64,000 nt of DNA from Clostridiaceae bacterium (GCA_020832135.1 JAFIFG010000011.1:1-64000), one strand, 5' to 3'. Positions 46,789 through 55,190 are shown, counted from the stretch's first letter. The notes: generated by a model not told the origin, from the sequence alone. Numbers and translations: made by a program.

Positions 46789-47592
46789 ATGAAATTAATA
46801 TACAAACATATGATTGCCTTCTGTACACTGGTTATTATAATCACTGGATTTTCACAAATGCTAGGCAATAAAAATTTGCAAGATAAAATAAAAATAGCTG
46901 TTGGAGATGATATTTCTGGTGTGGTATTTGACTATATGATAGAGGTTAAAGGGATAGAAGATGCTGTTATGCAGAAGGGCTTTGAATCCTATCCTATACA
47001 GGATTGTTGTAGCAATACTACACAATGGGCTTTGGCTTCAGGAGCTTTAGATATTGCCATACTATGTCCCAATGCTGCCGAAGTGTTAATTGAAATGGAT
47101 GATAGCTTCATGGTGGTTGGACCAGTGATTTTGAATTCAGATATTTTTGTTGTGAAGGAAGGAAAAGTGCCCAAAAAGATAGGCATAACTCAAAATCGGC
47201 ATTATCAAGAGATACTAGCAAAAAAGAAATTTGGAGAAGAGATAGAAATAGTACCTATGATAACAACAGCATTACCATATACCTATGAAAAGGATATGGT
47301 GGATGCTGTTGTCATAGATGTACTTCGAGGCTTAAAGATGGACGGTATAAAAAAAGCAACAGCAGATGTGAAAACACAGCCCTCCTATGTATTGGTGGTA
47401 CAGGAGGAGTTTTATGGAGAGGACCAATATCATTATTTTATGGATGTACTTGGAGAAACAGTTGATGAGATAGAGGATACAAATACTTTTTTAGGAGTTA
47501 TAAAAAAGTTTCAAGAGATTGACTTTACCCAGGAGGAGGTGAAAACATGGCAATTAATGAAAACAAAATTTATTCACCCAGAGAAAAAATAG
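46789..47592 (+). CDS. saoB: Small ABC substrate-binding protein, probable SaoB
   Basis: This 267-residue protein has an N-terminal signal anchor (MIAFCTLVIIITGFS) and a periplasmic-binding-protein fold related to the NMT1 type. YPIQDCCSNTTQWALASG carries a vicinal pair Cys73-Cys74, with Cys93 nearby (DIAILCPNA). In homologues I recall, one of the pair is selenocysteine; here both are Cys. It sits between saoL and saoE. Its 3' end overlaps saoE by 46 bases. The symbol is from memory and may belong to the other binding protein. Confidence 0.65.
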   Translation: MKLIYKHMIAFCTLVIIITGFSQMLGNKNLQDKIKIAVGDDISGVVFDYMIEVKGIEDAVMQKGFESYPIQDCCSNTTQWALASGALDIAILCPNAAEVLIEMDDSFMVVGPVILNSDIFVVKEGKVPKKIGITQNRHYQEILAKKKFGEEIEIVPMITTALPYTYEKDMVDAVVIDVLRGLKMDGIKKATADVKTQPSYVLVVQEEFYGEDQYHYFMDVLGETVDEIEDTNTFLGVIKKFQEIDFTQEEVKTWQLMKTKFIHPEKK

Positions 47593-48362
47593 TAAAAAAC
47601 GTAGGGAAGGGATTGGCTTACAATATTATGTATAAGCTAATCACCATTTTACTAGCTGGGACCGTCTGGTATATTGCTTCCTGGAGATTAAATAGTGATT
47701 TATTGCTACCTTCTCCCTTTACTACAGCAAGGGCTTTCTTAAATGCCATTACAGATGAAGTTGTTTTAAAAAACATAAGTATTACCATGGTCAGAGTATT
47801 TAAAGGATTCGGTTTGTCTATGGCTATTGGAGTACCTTTAGGATTTTTGATGGGTTTTTCAAAGATAGCAAATAATATACTGGGAACCCTTATTGACTCC
47901 ATAAGACAAGTACCTATTATGGCATGGGTACCTCTAACTATTATTTGGTTAGGCTTAGGAGATGGCCCTACCATATTTTTGATTACTATGTCTGGTATCT
48001 TTCCTGTAATCCTTAATACTATTACAGGTGTCCAGAATATTTCTAAGGATTATTACAATGCAGCAAAGACTATGGGGGCATCCCGTTGGAGCATTTTAAA
48101 GGATATTGTTGTTCCAGCTACTTTACCGGATATCATGGTGGGGGCAAGACTTGCCATGAGTTTAGGCTGGATGTCTGTTATCTGAGCGGAGTTCATTGCC
48201 ACGAGTGCCGGGTTCGGTTACTCTTTAGTTCAAGCTCAAAACTTTTTAAAAACAGATATGTTGTTGGCATTAATGCTAATGGCGGCTATTATTGGTTTTA
48301 CTATAGATAGAGGCTTAAAATTGGTAAATAGATATATAAATAAATGGAGGTTTATTAATTAA
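47547..48362 (+). CDS. saoE: ABC permease SaoE, selenoprotein (UGA = Sec213)
   Basis: Read through TGA 48183-48185, this is a 271-residue TauC/SsuC-type permease, usual length. Six helices and the EAA loop DYYNAAKTMGASRWSILKDI (about 172-191) come before the UGA. The family-conserved stretch continues across it: ARLAMSLGWMSVI-U-AEFIATSAGFGYSLVQ. Homologues have Ala, Val or Ser at this spot, never a stop. The last 58 residues (to KWRFIN) hold the final helices. AGGAGGTG precedes the ATG. Its stop overlaps the saoA start (TAATG). A selenol inside a membrane helix would be well placed to pass a soft metal. Confidence 0.85.
48203..48223 (+). promoter_or_regulatory. Candidate bacterial SECIS element in saoE
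   Basis: GAGTG-CCG pairs with CGG-(T)T-ACTC around loop GGTT (48211-48214), with one bulged T. The loop begins 25 bases after the UGA and opens with GG, as in the E. coli fdhF SECIS. The segment 48186-48224 is about 59 percent GC, far above its surroundings, suggesting RNA-level constraint. Confidence 0.78.
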
Positions 48363-49141
48363 TGAGACTTGAAATTAATGATATTAGCAAGTCATTTATA
48401 AATAATGGAGAAACCCATCAAGTGTTAAAGGATATTAGCTTTACTATAGAAGAAGGAGAATTTGTTACTTTATTAGGACCTTCAGGCTGTGGGAAAACAA
48501 CACTGTTAACGATTATAGCTGGATTTCAACAGGCGGAAGAGGGAGAAATAGTATTGAACGACAAAAAGGTAGTAGCCCCTGGCCCTGACAGAGGTTTTGT
48601 TTTTCAAAATTATGCACTTTTTCCGTGGAAGACCGTAAGAGAAAATATTCTATACCCTATGAAACAATTAAAGGTTCCGAAGGCAGAGAGGGAGAAACGT
48701 CTAGAGGAGCTTTTAAAAATGGCTCAACTGGAGGGAAAAGGAAGTTTATATCCCCATCAGTTATCTGGTGGAATGAAGCAGAGAACGGCTGTTATTCGTG
48801 CACTGGCAAGTCGTCCACAGGTATTACTAATGGATGAACCATTAGGGGCAGTAGACTTCCAAATGAGAAAAGATCTTCAAGAACAACTGGAAGCTATGTG
48901 GATTAAAGATAGAACAACTGTAATTATGGTAACTCATGATGTAGACGAGGCAGTTTATATGAGTGATCGTGTTATTCTCATGTCCAACGAACAAGGGAAA
49001 ATCCTTGCTGACTTATCTATTCCACTAGAAAGACCAAGAGATAGAGAAGGTAAAAAATATACGATGTATAAGCAACAGTTGATGGATTTATTAGGAAACA
49101 AAACTATAAAGAAGAAGGAGACAATTTACCAAGTTGTTTAA
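48362..49141 (+). CDS. saoA: ABC transporter ATP-binding protein SaoA
   Basis: This 259-residue ATPase of the SsuB/TauB/NrtD type has Walker A GPSGCGKTT, Q-loop FQNYALFPWKTV, signature LSGGMKQRT and Walker B VLLMDEPLGAVD, with the H-loop VTHD. The start overlaps the saoE stop. It energises the SaoE permease, probably as a homodimer. No unusual cysteines apart from the Walker A Cys. Confidence 0.9.
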   Translation: MRLEINDISKSFINNGETHQVLKDISFTIEEGEFVTLLGPSGCGKTTLLTIIAGFQQAEEGEIVLNDKKVVAPGPDRGFVFQNYALFPWKTVRENILYPMKQLKVPKAEREKRLEELLKMAQLEGKGSLYPHQLSGGMKQRTAVIRALASRPQVLLMDEPLGAVDFQMRKDLQEQLEAMWIKDRTTVIMVTHDVDEAVYMSDRVILMSNEQGKILADLSIPLERPRDREGKKYTMYKQQLMDLLGNKTIKKKETIYQVV

Positions 49142-49160
49142 AAAATGAAGGGGCAATAAA

Positions 49161-49464
49161 GTGAAGGTTGCATATGTAATTAGTTCAGACAATTCAAGAA
49201 AAATATTAAGGGATATGATTATTCCACAAATGGAGAAAGAAAATCATGGTGCAGAGGTAAACAGAAATTGCTGAAAGACTACAAAAGCTTCATGATGAGA
49301 AGGGACTTGTATTATTAGCCTGTGATCAATGTACTTATGAGAGGGAATTAGAAAACAAGCTAATTCCTGGAGCATCTATTGGTTGTTTTCCAATACTATA
49401 TGCAACATTGAATTCAGCAGGCGTAGAGCAGATTATAACTAAAAGCTCTACTTCAATGAAGTAG
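49161..49464 (+). pseudogene. saoD: DsrE-like protein SaoD, broken by internal deletion/frameshift
   Basis: From GTG 49161 (ribosome site GAAGGGG) frame 1 reads VAYVISSDNSRKILRDMIIP...NHGAEV and then stops at TGA 49272. The next frame reads TEIAERLQKLHDEKGLVLLA, then CDQCTYERELENKLIPGASI, then GCFPILYATLNSAGVEQIIT. Joined, they make a DsrE-family protein lacking about 20 residues in the middle, so a deletion not divisible by three is the simplest cause. The CDQC motif survives. The second frame ends inside the terminator. Confidence 0.78.
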
Positions 49465-49472
49465 GGCTTTTT
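49441..49472 (+). terminator. Terminator of the sao operon
   Basis: AAAAGCTCTACTTC pairs with GAAGTAGGGCTTTT (one bulge), and TTC follows. The saoD second-frame stop codon lies within it. Confidence 0.85.
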
Positions 49473-49555
49473 CTATGTATTTTTTAAAAGAGGACTCTAT
49501 AATATTTAAAGCGCAAATAAAAGTTTTGATTTTACTTATAACGAGGGGGATTAGA

Positions 49556-50704
49556 ATGAGCAATTTACCAGAAATGTTCCATGAATTTAGTGAAGCTAGA
49601 CAAAAGGGGTTTATGGAAATTAAAGCATTAAAAGAACAGGGAAAGAAAGTAGTTGGTATATATTGTACCTATACACCGATAGAATTAATCATGGCTTCAG
49701 ATGCAATACCTATTGGATTATGCGGGACAAGTGAAGAGGTTATTCCAGAAGCAGAAAAGCATTTACCAAGAAATTTATGTCCTCTTATCAAGTCAAGCTA
49801 TGGGCATGCTATAACAGATACATGTCCGTATTTCTACTTTTCTGACTTACTGGTAGGGGAAACCACCTGTGATGGTAAGAAGAAAATGTATGAGTACTTA
49901 GGCGAAATAAAGCCAATGCATGTTATGCAATTACCACAAACAATGAAGGATAAAAATGCATTCAAAGTTTGGCGTGATGAGATCGTTTTATTAAAAGAGC
50001 ATTTAGAGAAGGAACTGGAAGTTGAAATTACAGAAGAAAAATTAAAGGCAGCTATTAAAGAGCGTAATAAGGAAAGAAGAGTATTGAAGGAATTTTATGA
50101 ATTAGGAAAACTTTGTCCACCACCTATTACTGGAACAGAAATGTTTCAGGTTTTATATGGCTCGGAATTTAAAGTGGATAGACAAGAAAAAACAGCCTAT
50201 ATCAAGAATATGATTAAAGAAATTCAAGAGAAATATGAAGAAAATAAAGGGAAAGTTTCTCCAAAATCCCCCAGAATCCTTATTACTGGTTGCCCAATTG
50301 GTGGGGTATCTGAAAAAATACTAAAAACCATTGAGGAGAACGGTGGCACGATAGTGTGTTTCGAAAACTGCAGTGGTGTCAAATCAACAGATCGATTAGT
50401 AGATGAGACTATTCATCCTATTGATGCATTAACTGAAAAGTATTTAAATATTCCTTGCTCTGTTATGTCTCCAAATAAAGATAGGTTAGAACTACTATCT
50501 AAACTGATTGATGAATACAAGATTGATGGTGTTATAGAAGTAATTTTACAAGCCTGTCACACCTATAATGTAGAAAGCTATAGTATTAAAAAATTTGTCA
50601 ATGAAGAAAAGAATAAGCCCTATTTATACTTAGAAACCGATTATTCACAATCAGATACAGGACAACTGAAAACCCGTATTGCTGCCTTCCTAGAAATGAT
50701 GTAA
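49556..50704 (+). CDS. Double-cubane-cluster protein / 2-hydroxyacyl-CoA dehydratase D-component family
   Basis: This 382-residue protein of the HgdB/DCCP (YjiM-like) family has conserved cysteines in IYCTYTPIELI, GLCGTSEE, LCPLIKSSYGH, TDTCPYFYFSD, ETTCDGKKK, TGCPIGG, CFENCSG and LQACHTYNVE, as in proteins that hold a double-cubane [8Fe-9S] cluster and reduce hard substrates such as acetylene. ATG 49556 follows GAGGGGG. No matching ATPase activator (HgdC-like) is adjacent in the window. It lies between two Cys-Cys ABC systems, so reduction of an organometal or other inert substrate is an attractive inference. Confidence 0.85.
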   Translation: MSNLPEMFHEFSEARQKGFMEIKALKEQGKKVVGIYCTYTPIELIMASDAIPIGLCGTSEEVIPEAEKHLPRNLCPLIKSSYGHAITDTCPYFYFSDLLVGETTCDGKKKMYEYLGEIKPMHVMQLPQTMKDKNAFKVWRDEIVLLKEHLEKELEVEITEEKLKAAIKERNKERRVLKEFYELGKLCPPPITGTEMFQVLYGSEFKVDRQEKTAYIKNMIKEIQEKYEENKGKVSPKSPRILITGCPIGGVSEKILKTIEENGGTIVCFENCSGVKSTDRLVDETIHPIDALTEKYLNIPCSVMSPNKDRLELLSKLIDEYKIDGVIEVILQACHTYNVESYSIKKFVNEEKNKPYLYLETDYSQSDTGQLKTRIAAFLEMM

Positions 50705-50843
50705 AAGGAGTTTTCTTTGAATATAGAAACTTTCGATGAAAGTTTGTTAACCCATTATCAAAATTAATTGGACATGTAGGTTAGAGGAAGATACAATATT
50801 TGATGGAATGAACAATGAATATATATGAAGGAGATGGGTTATT
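50705..50843. other. Gap between the DCCP gene and the second ABC transporter
   Basis: AAAGGAG followed by a TTG frame of only 16 codons (NIETFDESLLTHYQN) may be a remnant of a lost gene. A perfect 8-bp stem (AAACTTTC and GAAAGTTT) lies inside it. Otherwise nothing. AAGGAGATGGG serves the next start. Confidence 0.3.
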
Positions 50844-52004
50844 GTGATTAAAAAAATGAAATTAATCAGTGTTTGCTTACTTGCTATTACCATTCTTTTT
50901 GGTTGTAGCAATGATCAGGAAGTTGTGGGAGAAAATCTTGAAAGTGTACCGACATTAGGAATAGGTTATATGTTTAGTAATCATCAAACTCCGCTGATTG
51001 TAGCAGCTGCAAAGCATGAGGATTTTAAAGATGAAGGTGTATACTTTAAAGAGGTTATGCCAAAGGAAAAGTATATTTTGATGGAGGGAGATAAAGAGGT
51101 AGCTAATATTGACTTAATAACAGCCAACAATGGGGGAGAAGTAATGACTATGATGGGACAAGGTCATTTAGACATGGGATTATCCTCCATGACTCTACCT
51201 ATTACGTCCATAGATAAAGGAGCAAAAATGAAAATTTTAAGTCCTATTCATGCTGATGGGATAGCATTAGTTATGCCGCATGATTCAAGTGTGGAGGATC
51301 TAGATACTTTTATAGCTTATACAGAGAACAGAGAAGAACCAGTAAAAATAGGCTACCATTCACCTGTTAATGCACCAGTGATCCTTTTTGAAACAGCAAT
51401 GAAGGAAATGGGAATTAGAAGCACGGAGAACCCAGAAGATGTAGATGCTGATATTCTATTAATAAATTTAAAAGGAACAGCTAACTTGATGCCGGCACTA
51501 CTTAGTGGAGAGGTAGATGGATGGGTTGGACCTTCGCCTTTTCCAGAGTTAGCAGAACTTAATGGTGCAGGAAAGATTGTACTAGATATGAGGGATTTAC
51601 CGTCAACTAGTGAGACTAATGAAGTTGAAGAATATGGTTACTGGCATGAATTTCCTTGCTGTGTTTTCTCTGCCAATGATAGTGCTATCGAAGAGCATCC
51701 AGAGGTTGTAGAAAAAATGCTTGAGCTTTTAACGATAGCATCTGACTTTGCTAATAACAACCGTGAAGAAACAGGAAAAATTGTGTCTGATTGGATGGGT
51801 GTAGATGAAGAAGCGGCTAAAAATACTATAACAGTATTTACAACAAACCCAAATGAAAGATGGCAAGGTCATGCTGAGCTTATTTATGAAGTATTACAAA
51901 ATAGTGGTAGACTTGAGGAAAATTTAAAAGAAAGATCATTTGAAGAGGTAAGGGAAAACATGTTTGACCTTAGTTTTGCAAATAGGATTTTACAGAACCG
52001 CTAA
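50844..52004 (+). CDS. ABC substrate-binding lipoprotein with Cys-Cys pair
   Basis: This 386-residue NMT1/TauA-type lipoprotein has lipobox LFGC (Cys21). The only other cysteines in the mature protein are the vicinal pair Cys272-Cys273 in WHEFPCCVFSAND. This matches the position-type of GACCMLSMN in the earlier binding protein (a strand before a short acidic loop). It is the binding protein of the permease/ATPase pair that follows. GTG start. The substrate is probably a thiophilic compound; inference. Confidence 0.82.
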   Translation: MIKKMKLISVCLLAITILFGCSNDQEVVGENLESVPTLGIGYMFSNHQTPLIVAAAKHEDFKDEGVYFKEVMPKEKYILMEGDKEVANIDLITANNGGEVMTMMGQGHLDMGLSSMTLPITSIDKGAKMKILSPIHADGIALVMPHDSSVEDLDTFIAYTENREEPVKIGYHSPVNAPVILFETAMKEMGIRSTENPEDVDADILLINLKGTANLMPALLSGEVDGWVGPSPFPELAELNGAGKIVLDMRDLPSTSETNEVEEYGYWHEFPCCVFSANDSAIEEHPEVVEKMLELLTIASDFANNNREETGKIVSDWMGVDEEAAKNTITVFTTNPNERWQGHAELIYEVLQNSGRLEENLKERSFEEVRENMFDLSFANRILQNR

Positions 52005-52042
52005 GAAGATAGATTTTTATTTTAAGCTTTAGGGGGATATGG

Positions 52043-52876
52043 ATGAAAAAACTCAAAGAAGTAGTAATTACTTTAATTTTTCCAATCTTATTTTTAATTA
52101 TGTGGCAAATCCTTTCAATTCGCATTGATAATCATATGATCCTACCTGAGCTACAGAGGGTTATAGGGATTCTTTTAGAGCCACGTCAAAGTCTCATTGG
52201 AATAGGGTCTTTATTTTGGAATATATATATTAGCCTTATGAGGGTACTAATCGGATATGGTATGGCTATTATACTAGGGGTACCCTTAGGCATTATGATA
52301 GGTTGCTCTAGGAAAATAGAGAAATTATTAAGTGGATTTCTAAACCTGTTTAGACCTATCCCCCCTTTAGCTTGGGTGCCATTGGTTTTAGCGTGGTTTG
52401 GCATAGCCAGTATAGCAACAGTAGTAGGTGTTACGTCTGGAAAACTATATACTTTGTTAAATAATTTAAAATTATCTATGTTATTTATAATTTTTATGGG
52501 TGCTTTCTTTCCTATATTAACAAATACTATATTTGGCATAAAGGGTGTGCAAAAAACCTTGGTTGACTCTGTATTAACCTTAGGTGCAAATAAATGGCAT
52601 GTCCTATTAAAGGTTTTACTACCAGCTTCTATGCCTTCAATTTTAACGGGATTAAAAATTGGATTAGGAGTAGCTTGGATGTGTTTGGTTTCTGCCGAAA
52701 TGCTTCCAGGAAGCATAGCAGGAGTAGGTTATTTAATTACACATGCCTATCAGGTAACAAGAATAGATATTGTCATTACAGGCATTGTTACTATTAGCTT
52801 AATAGGTATTTTCTTTGAAGGAATCTTTAGATTTATAGAAAAAAAGTTTTTTAAATGGCAGAGTATGTCAAGGTAA
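52043..52876 (+). CDS. ABC permease of the second Cys-Cys transporter
   Basis: This 277-residue TauC/SsuC-type permease has six helices, with the EAA loop LVDSVLTLGANKWHVLLKVL (about 175-194). The helix after it reads GVAWMCLVSAEMLPGS. Aligned with SaoE (LGWMSVI-U-AEF), a Cys stands three positions before the residue that is Sec in SaoE, and Ser takes the Sec place. Coding continues without interruption to the stop. Confidence 0.87.
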   Translation: MKKLKEVVITLIFPILFLIMWQILSIRIDNHMILPELQRVIGILLEPRQSLIGIGSLFWNIYISLMRVLIGYGMAIILGVPLGIMIGCSRKIEKLLSGFLNLFRPIPPLAWVPLVLAWFGIASIATVVGVTSGKLYTLLNNLKLSMLFIIFMGAFFPILTNTIFGIKGVQKTLVDSVLTLGANKWHVLLKVLLPASMPSILTGLKIGLGVAWMCLVSAEMLPGSIAGVGYLITHAYQVTRIDIVITGIVTISLIGIFFEGIFRFIEKKFFKWQSMSR

Positions 52877-52888
52877 AGGTGGTAAGGT

Positions 52889-53692
52889 ATGAAGGAAATT
52901 ATTAGGCTTAGGGAAGTAAATAAAACTTTCACTTCAGAGAAAGGCCATAACATTGAAGCTTTACAGGATATTAATTTGTCAATAGAAGAAAGTCAATTCA
53001 TCTGTTTGTTAGGACCCAGTGGATCAGGGAAATCAACCCTTCTACGACTAATGGCTGGATTGATGGATGCTAGTGAAGGTGAAGTTGAAGTGATGGGGAA
53101 ATCTATAAAGAAGCCTATATCAGAGGCAAGTATGGTATTTCAAGAATACTCCCTATTACCGTGGAGGAACATAATTGATAATGTAGCCTTTGGTTTAGAG
53201 GTAAGGAAGGTTCCTAAAAAGGAAGGATATGCAATAGCCCGCAATATATTAGGAAAATTCGGATTAGAGGGATTTGAGAAAAACTATCCCTATGAGCTTT
53301 CCGGAGGGATGCAGCAAAGAGCTGCTATAGCGAGGGCGATGGCCGTATCTCCTGAAATACTATATATGGATGAACCCTTTGGGGCGTTAGATGCACATAC
53401 AAGGTTACAAATGCAGCAGGAATTAATTTCTTTTTGGTTGAAGGATAAGAGAACAATTGTATTTGTAACCCATAGTGTGGAAGAAGCTATCTTCCTAGGA
53501 ACAAGAATAATTGTCATGAGTAGCAGACCGGGAAGAATTATAGAAGATTTTCAAATAGATCTACCTTATCCTAGAGATAGGTGGAGTGGAAAATTTGGAC
53601 ATTATTTTAATAGGCTCATGGATTTGATGAATGGAAAAAGCAGTATAACAGAAGAATATAGTGAAGTTTATAATCAATGTAATAACCTATAG
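52889..53692 (+). CDS. ABC ATPase of the second Cys-Cys transporter
   Basis: This 267-residue TauB/SsuB-type ATPase has Walker A GPSGSGKST, Q-loop FQEYSLLPWRNI, signature LSGGMQQRA and Walker B ILYMDEPFGALDAHT. It forms a transporter with the preceding permease and binding protein. Twelve bases after the permease stop. Confidence 0.92.
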   Translation: MKEIIRLREVNKTFTSEKGHNIEALQDINLSIEESQFICLLGPSGSGKSTLLRLMAGLMDASEGEVEVMGKSIKKPISEASMVFQEYSLLPWRNIIDNVAFGLEVRKVPKKEGYAIARNILGKFGLEGFEKNYPYELSGGMQQRAAIARAMAVSPEILYMDEPFGALDAHTRLQMQQELISFWLKDKRTIVFVTHSVEEAIFLGTRIIVMSSRPGRIIEDFQIDLPYPRDRWSGKFGHYFNRLMDLMNGKSSITEEYSEVYNQCNNL

Positions 53693-53765
53693 CATAGTAA
53701 TCAGAAGTAGAAAAGTTTTTGATCTAAGTAAGTTGCCTATATAATTTCCCCTTAATATATAGAAT

Positions 53766-53810
53766 AAAAACTGGTGTTAACCTATAAGGTGCATCAGTTT
53801 TTACTTTTTT
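53766..53810 (+). terminator. Terminator of the second ABC operon
   Basis: AAAAACTGGTG pairs with CATCAGTTTTT, with minor mismatch, and ACTTTTTTC follows. Confidence 0.8.
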
Positions 53811-53979
53811 CAATAAAAAGATTCGTCTAGGATAACTATTATTCAAGATTTTATAGCTACTAACTTTAAGTAATTGATGATGTGAGGTTACGAATGAACT
53901 TAGTACTAGCAATTCAGTTATTAAGAAAGTTTTATCTACATAGGATTAGGGTAAACAAAAATAAAAAGGAGGTTTTACT

Positions 53980-55182
53980 ATTTTTGTTGTAAAGAATTTT
54001 TATAAAGTTCCTGAATTGGTGAACCTTACACAACAGCTAGTAAGGATACCTAGTCATAAAAATGTACCAACACGAGAAAAGGAAGTGGCTGAATTTATTT
54101 ATAACTTTTGTGAGGACCATGGCATAGAGGTGGAATTTCAACATATTACAGAGGATAGAAAAAATGTGATAGCCTATATAAGAGGTAAGGGAACCGGAAA
54201 CTCCCTTATGCTCAACGGACATATAGATACAGTAACAGCAGACAATATGAAGATACCTCCGCTAGCTGCAGAGGTTAGAGATGGGTATATATGGGGAAGA
54301 GGTACGGTAGATATGAAGGGAGCTGTGGCATGTATACTAATGACGATGGTTGCTATAAAAAGAGCAGGCATTGTTCCAGATGGAGACATTATTTTCACAG
54401 GAGTCATAGGAGAAGAAGGAAAGAGTGAAGGTACGGAGCACATCGTCAAGTCTGGTTTAAAAGCTACTGCAGCTATTGTTGCAGAACCTTCAAACTATAA
54501 GTATGCAGTAGGGCATAGAGGTTTAGAGTGGTTTGACGTTTTCGTTAAAGGAAAAGGAGCTCATAGTGGAAGACCTGAAAGAGGTATTAATGCTATAGAT
54601 AAGGCTATGACTTTTATACACAGAGTTAAGGAAGAGCTTTATCCAAAACTAAAAGAAAGACAAAATGAATTTATGGGAGAATCTGTTATGAACTTTGGAA
54701 CCATAGAGGGAGGAACGGAACAAAGTACTGTGGCGGACTGTGTTTTAATTAGAATTGATAGAAGATATATACTTGGTGAAACAGTGGAGTCAGTGATGCA
54801 GGAATATCAAGAGATTATAGATGTCTTAAAGGAAGAAGATCCTGAGTTTGATGCAGAAATAAGAAGAACACCTGATAGTGTATTGGATTTAAATCATCCT
54901 CCAATGATCACTTCCATGAATGAGCCAATTGTAAATGTAGTAAGGAAATCTATCAAAGAAGTAATTAAAAAAGAGCCGCAAATAAAAACAGGATATGGAT
55001 GGACAGATGCAGCATTACTGACAAATTATTTAGAAATCCCTGCTGTTGTTGTAGGCCCGGGGGATATCTCTGAAGCACATACCCAAGATGAGAAGATACA
55101 CATTAATGATCTAGTAAACAATGTAGAAATATATGCGAGGATTATAGATAAATTTTGTATTGAAGATAGAATTATAGAGTAG
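53980..55182 (+). CDS. M20 family metallopeptidase, probable ATT start
   Basis: This M20 (ArgE/DapE/CPG2-type) zinc hydrolase has about 400 residues. Metal-site motifs are visible: LNGHIDTV, GRGTVDMKGAVAC, GEEGKSEG, AEPSN, and the C-terminal AHTQDEKIH. The first convincing ATG is absent. AAGGAGG at 53966-53972 is followed after seven bases by ATT-TTT-GTT-GTA, giving an N-terminus FVVKNFYKVPELVNLTQQLV that suits the family. TTG 54016 or GTG 54019 lack a ribosome site. The peptidase probably handles N-acyl amino acids or dipeptides. Confidence 0.85.
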   Translation: MFVVKNFYKVPELVNLTQQLVRIPSHKNVPTREKEVAEFIYNFCEDHGIEVEFQHITEDRKNVIAYIRGKGTGNSLMLNGHIDTVTADNMKIPPLAAEVRDGYIWGRGTVDMKGAVACILMTMVAIKRAGIVPDGDIIFTGVIGEEGKSEGTEHIVKSGLKATAAIVAEPSNYKYAVGHRGLEWFDVFVKGKGAHSGRPERGINAIDKAMTFIHRVKEELYPKLKERQNEFMGESVMNFGTIEGGTEQSTVADCVLIRIDRRYILGETVESVMQEYQEIIDVLKEEDPEFDAEIRRTPDSVLDLNHPPMITSMNEPIVNVVRKSIKEVIKKEPQIKTGYGWTDAALLTNYLEIPAVVVGPGDISEAHTQDEKIHINDLVNNVEIYARIIDKFCIEDRIIE

Positions 55183-55190
55183 GAAATGTA

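Noticed and set aside
49272-49274. In-frame TGA in saoD as a third selenocysteine
   Set aside because: The frame after it soon meets further stops, while the true homologous sequence continues in another frame. Deletion plus frameshift fits.
50717-50767. Mini-gene after the double-cubane protein, perhaps its ATPase activator
   Set aside because: Only 16 codons with no Walker-type motif; too short to assign.
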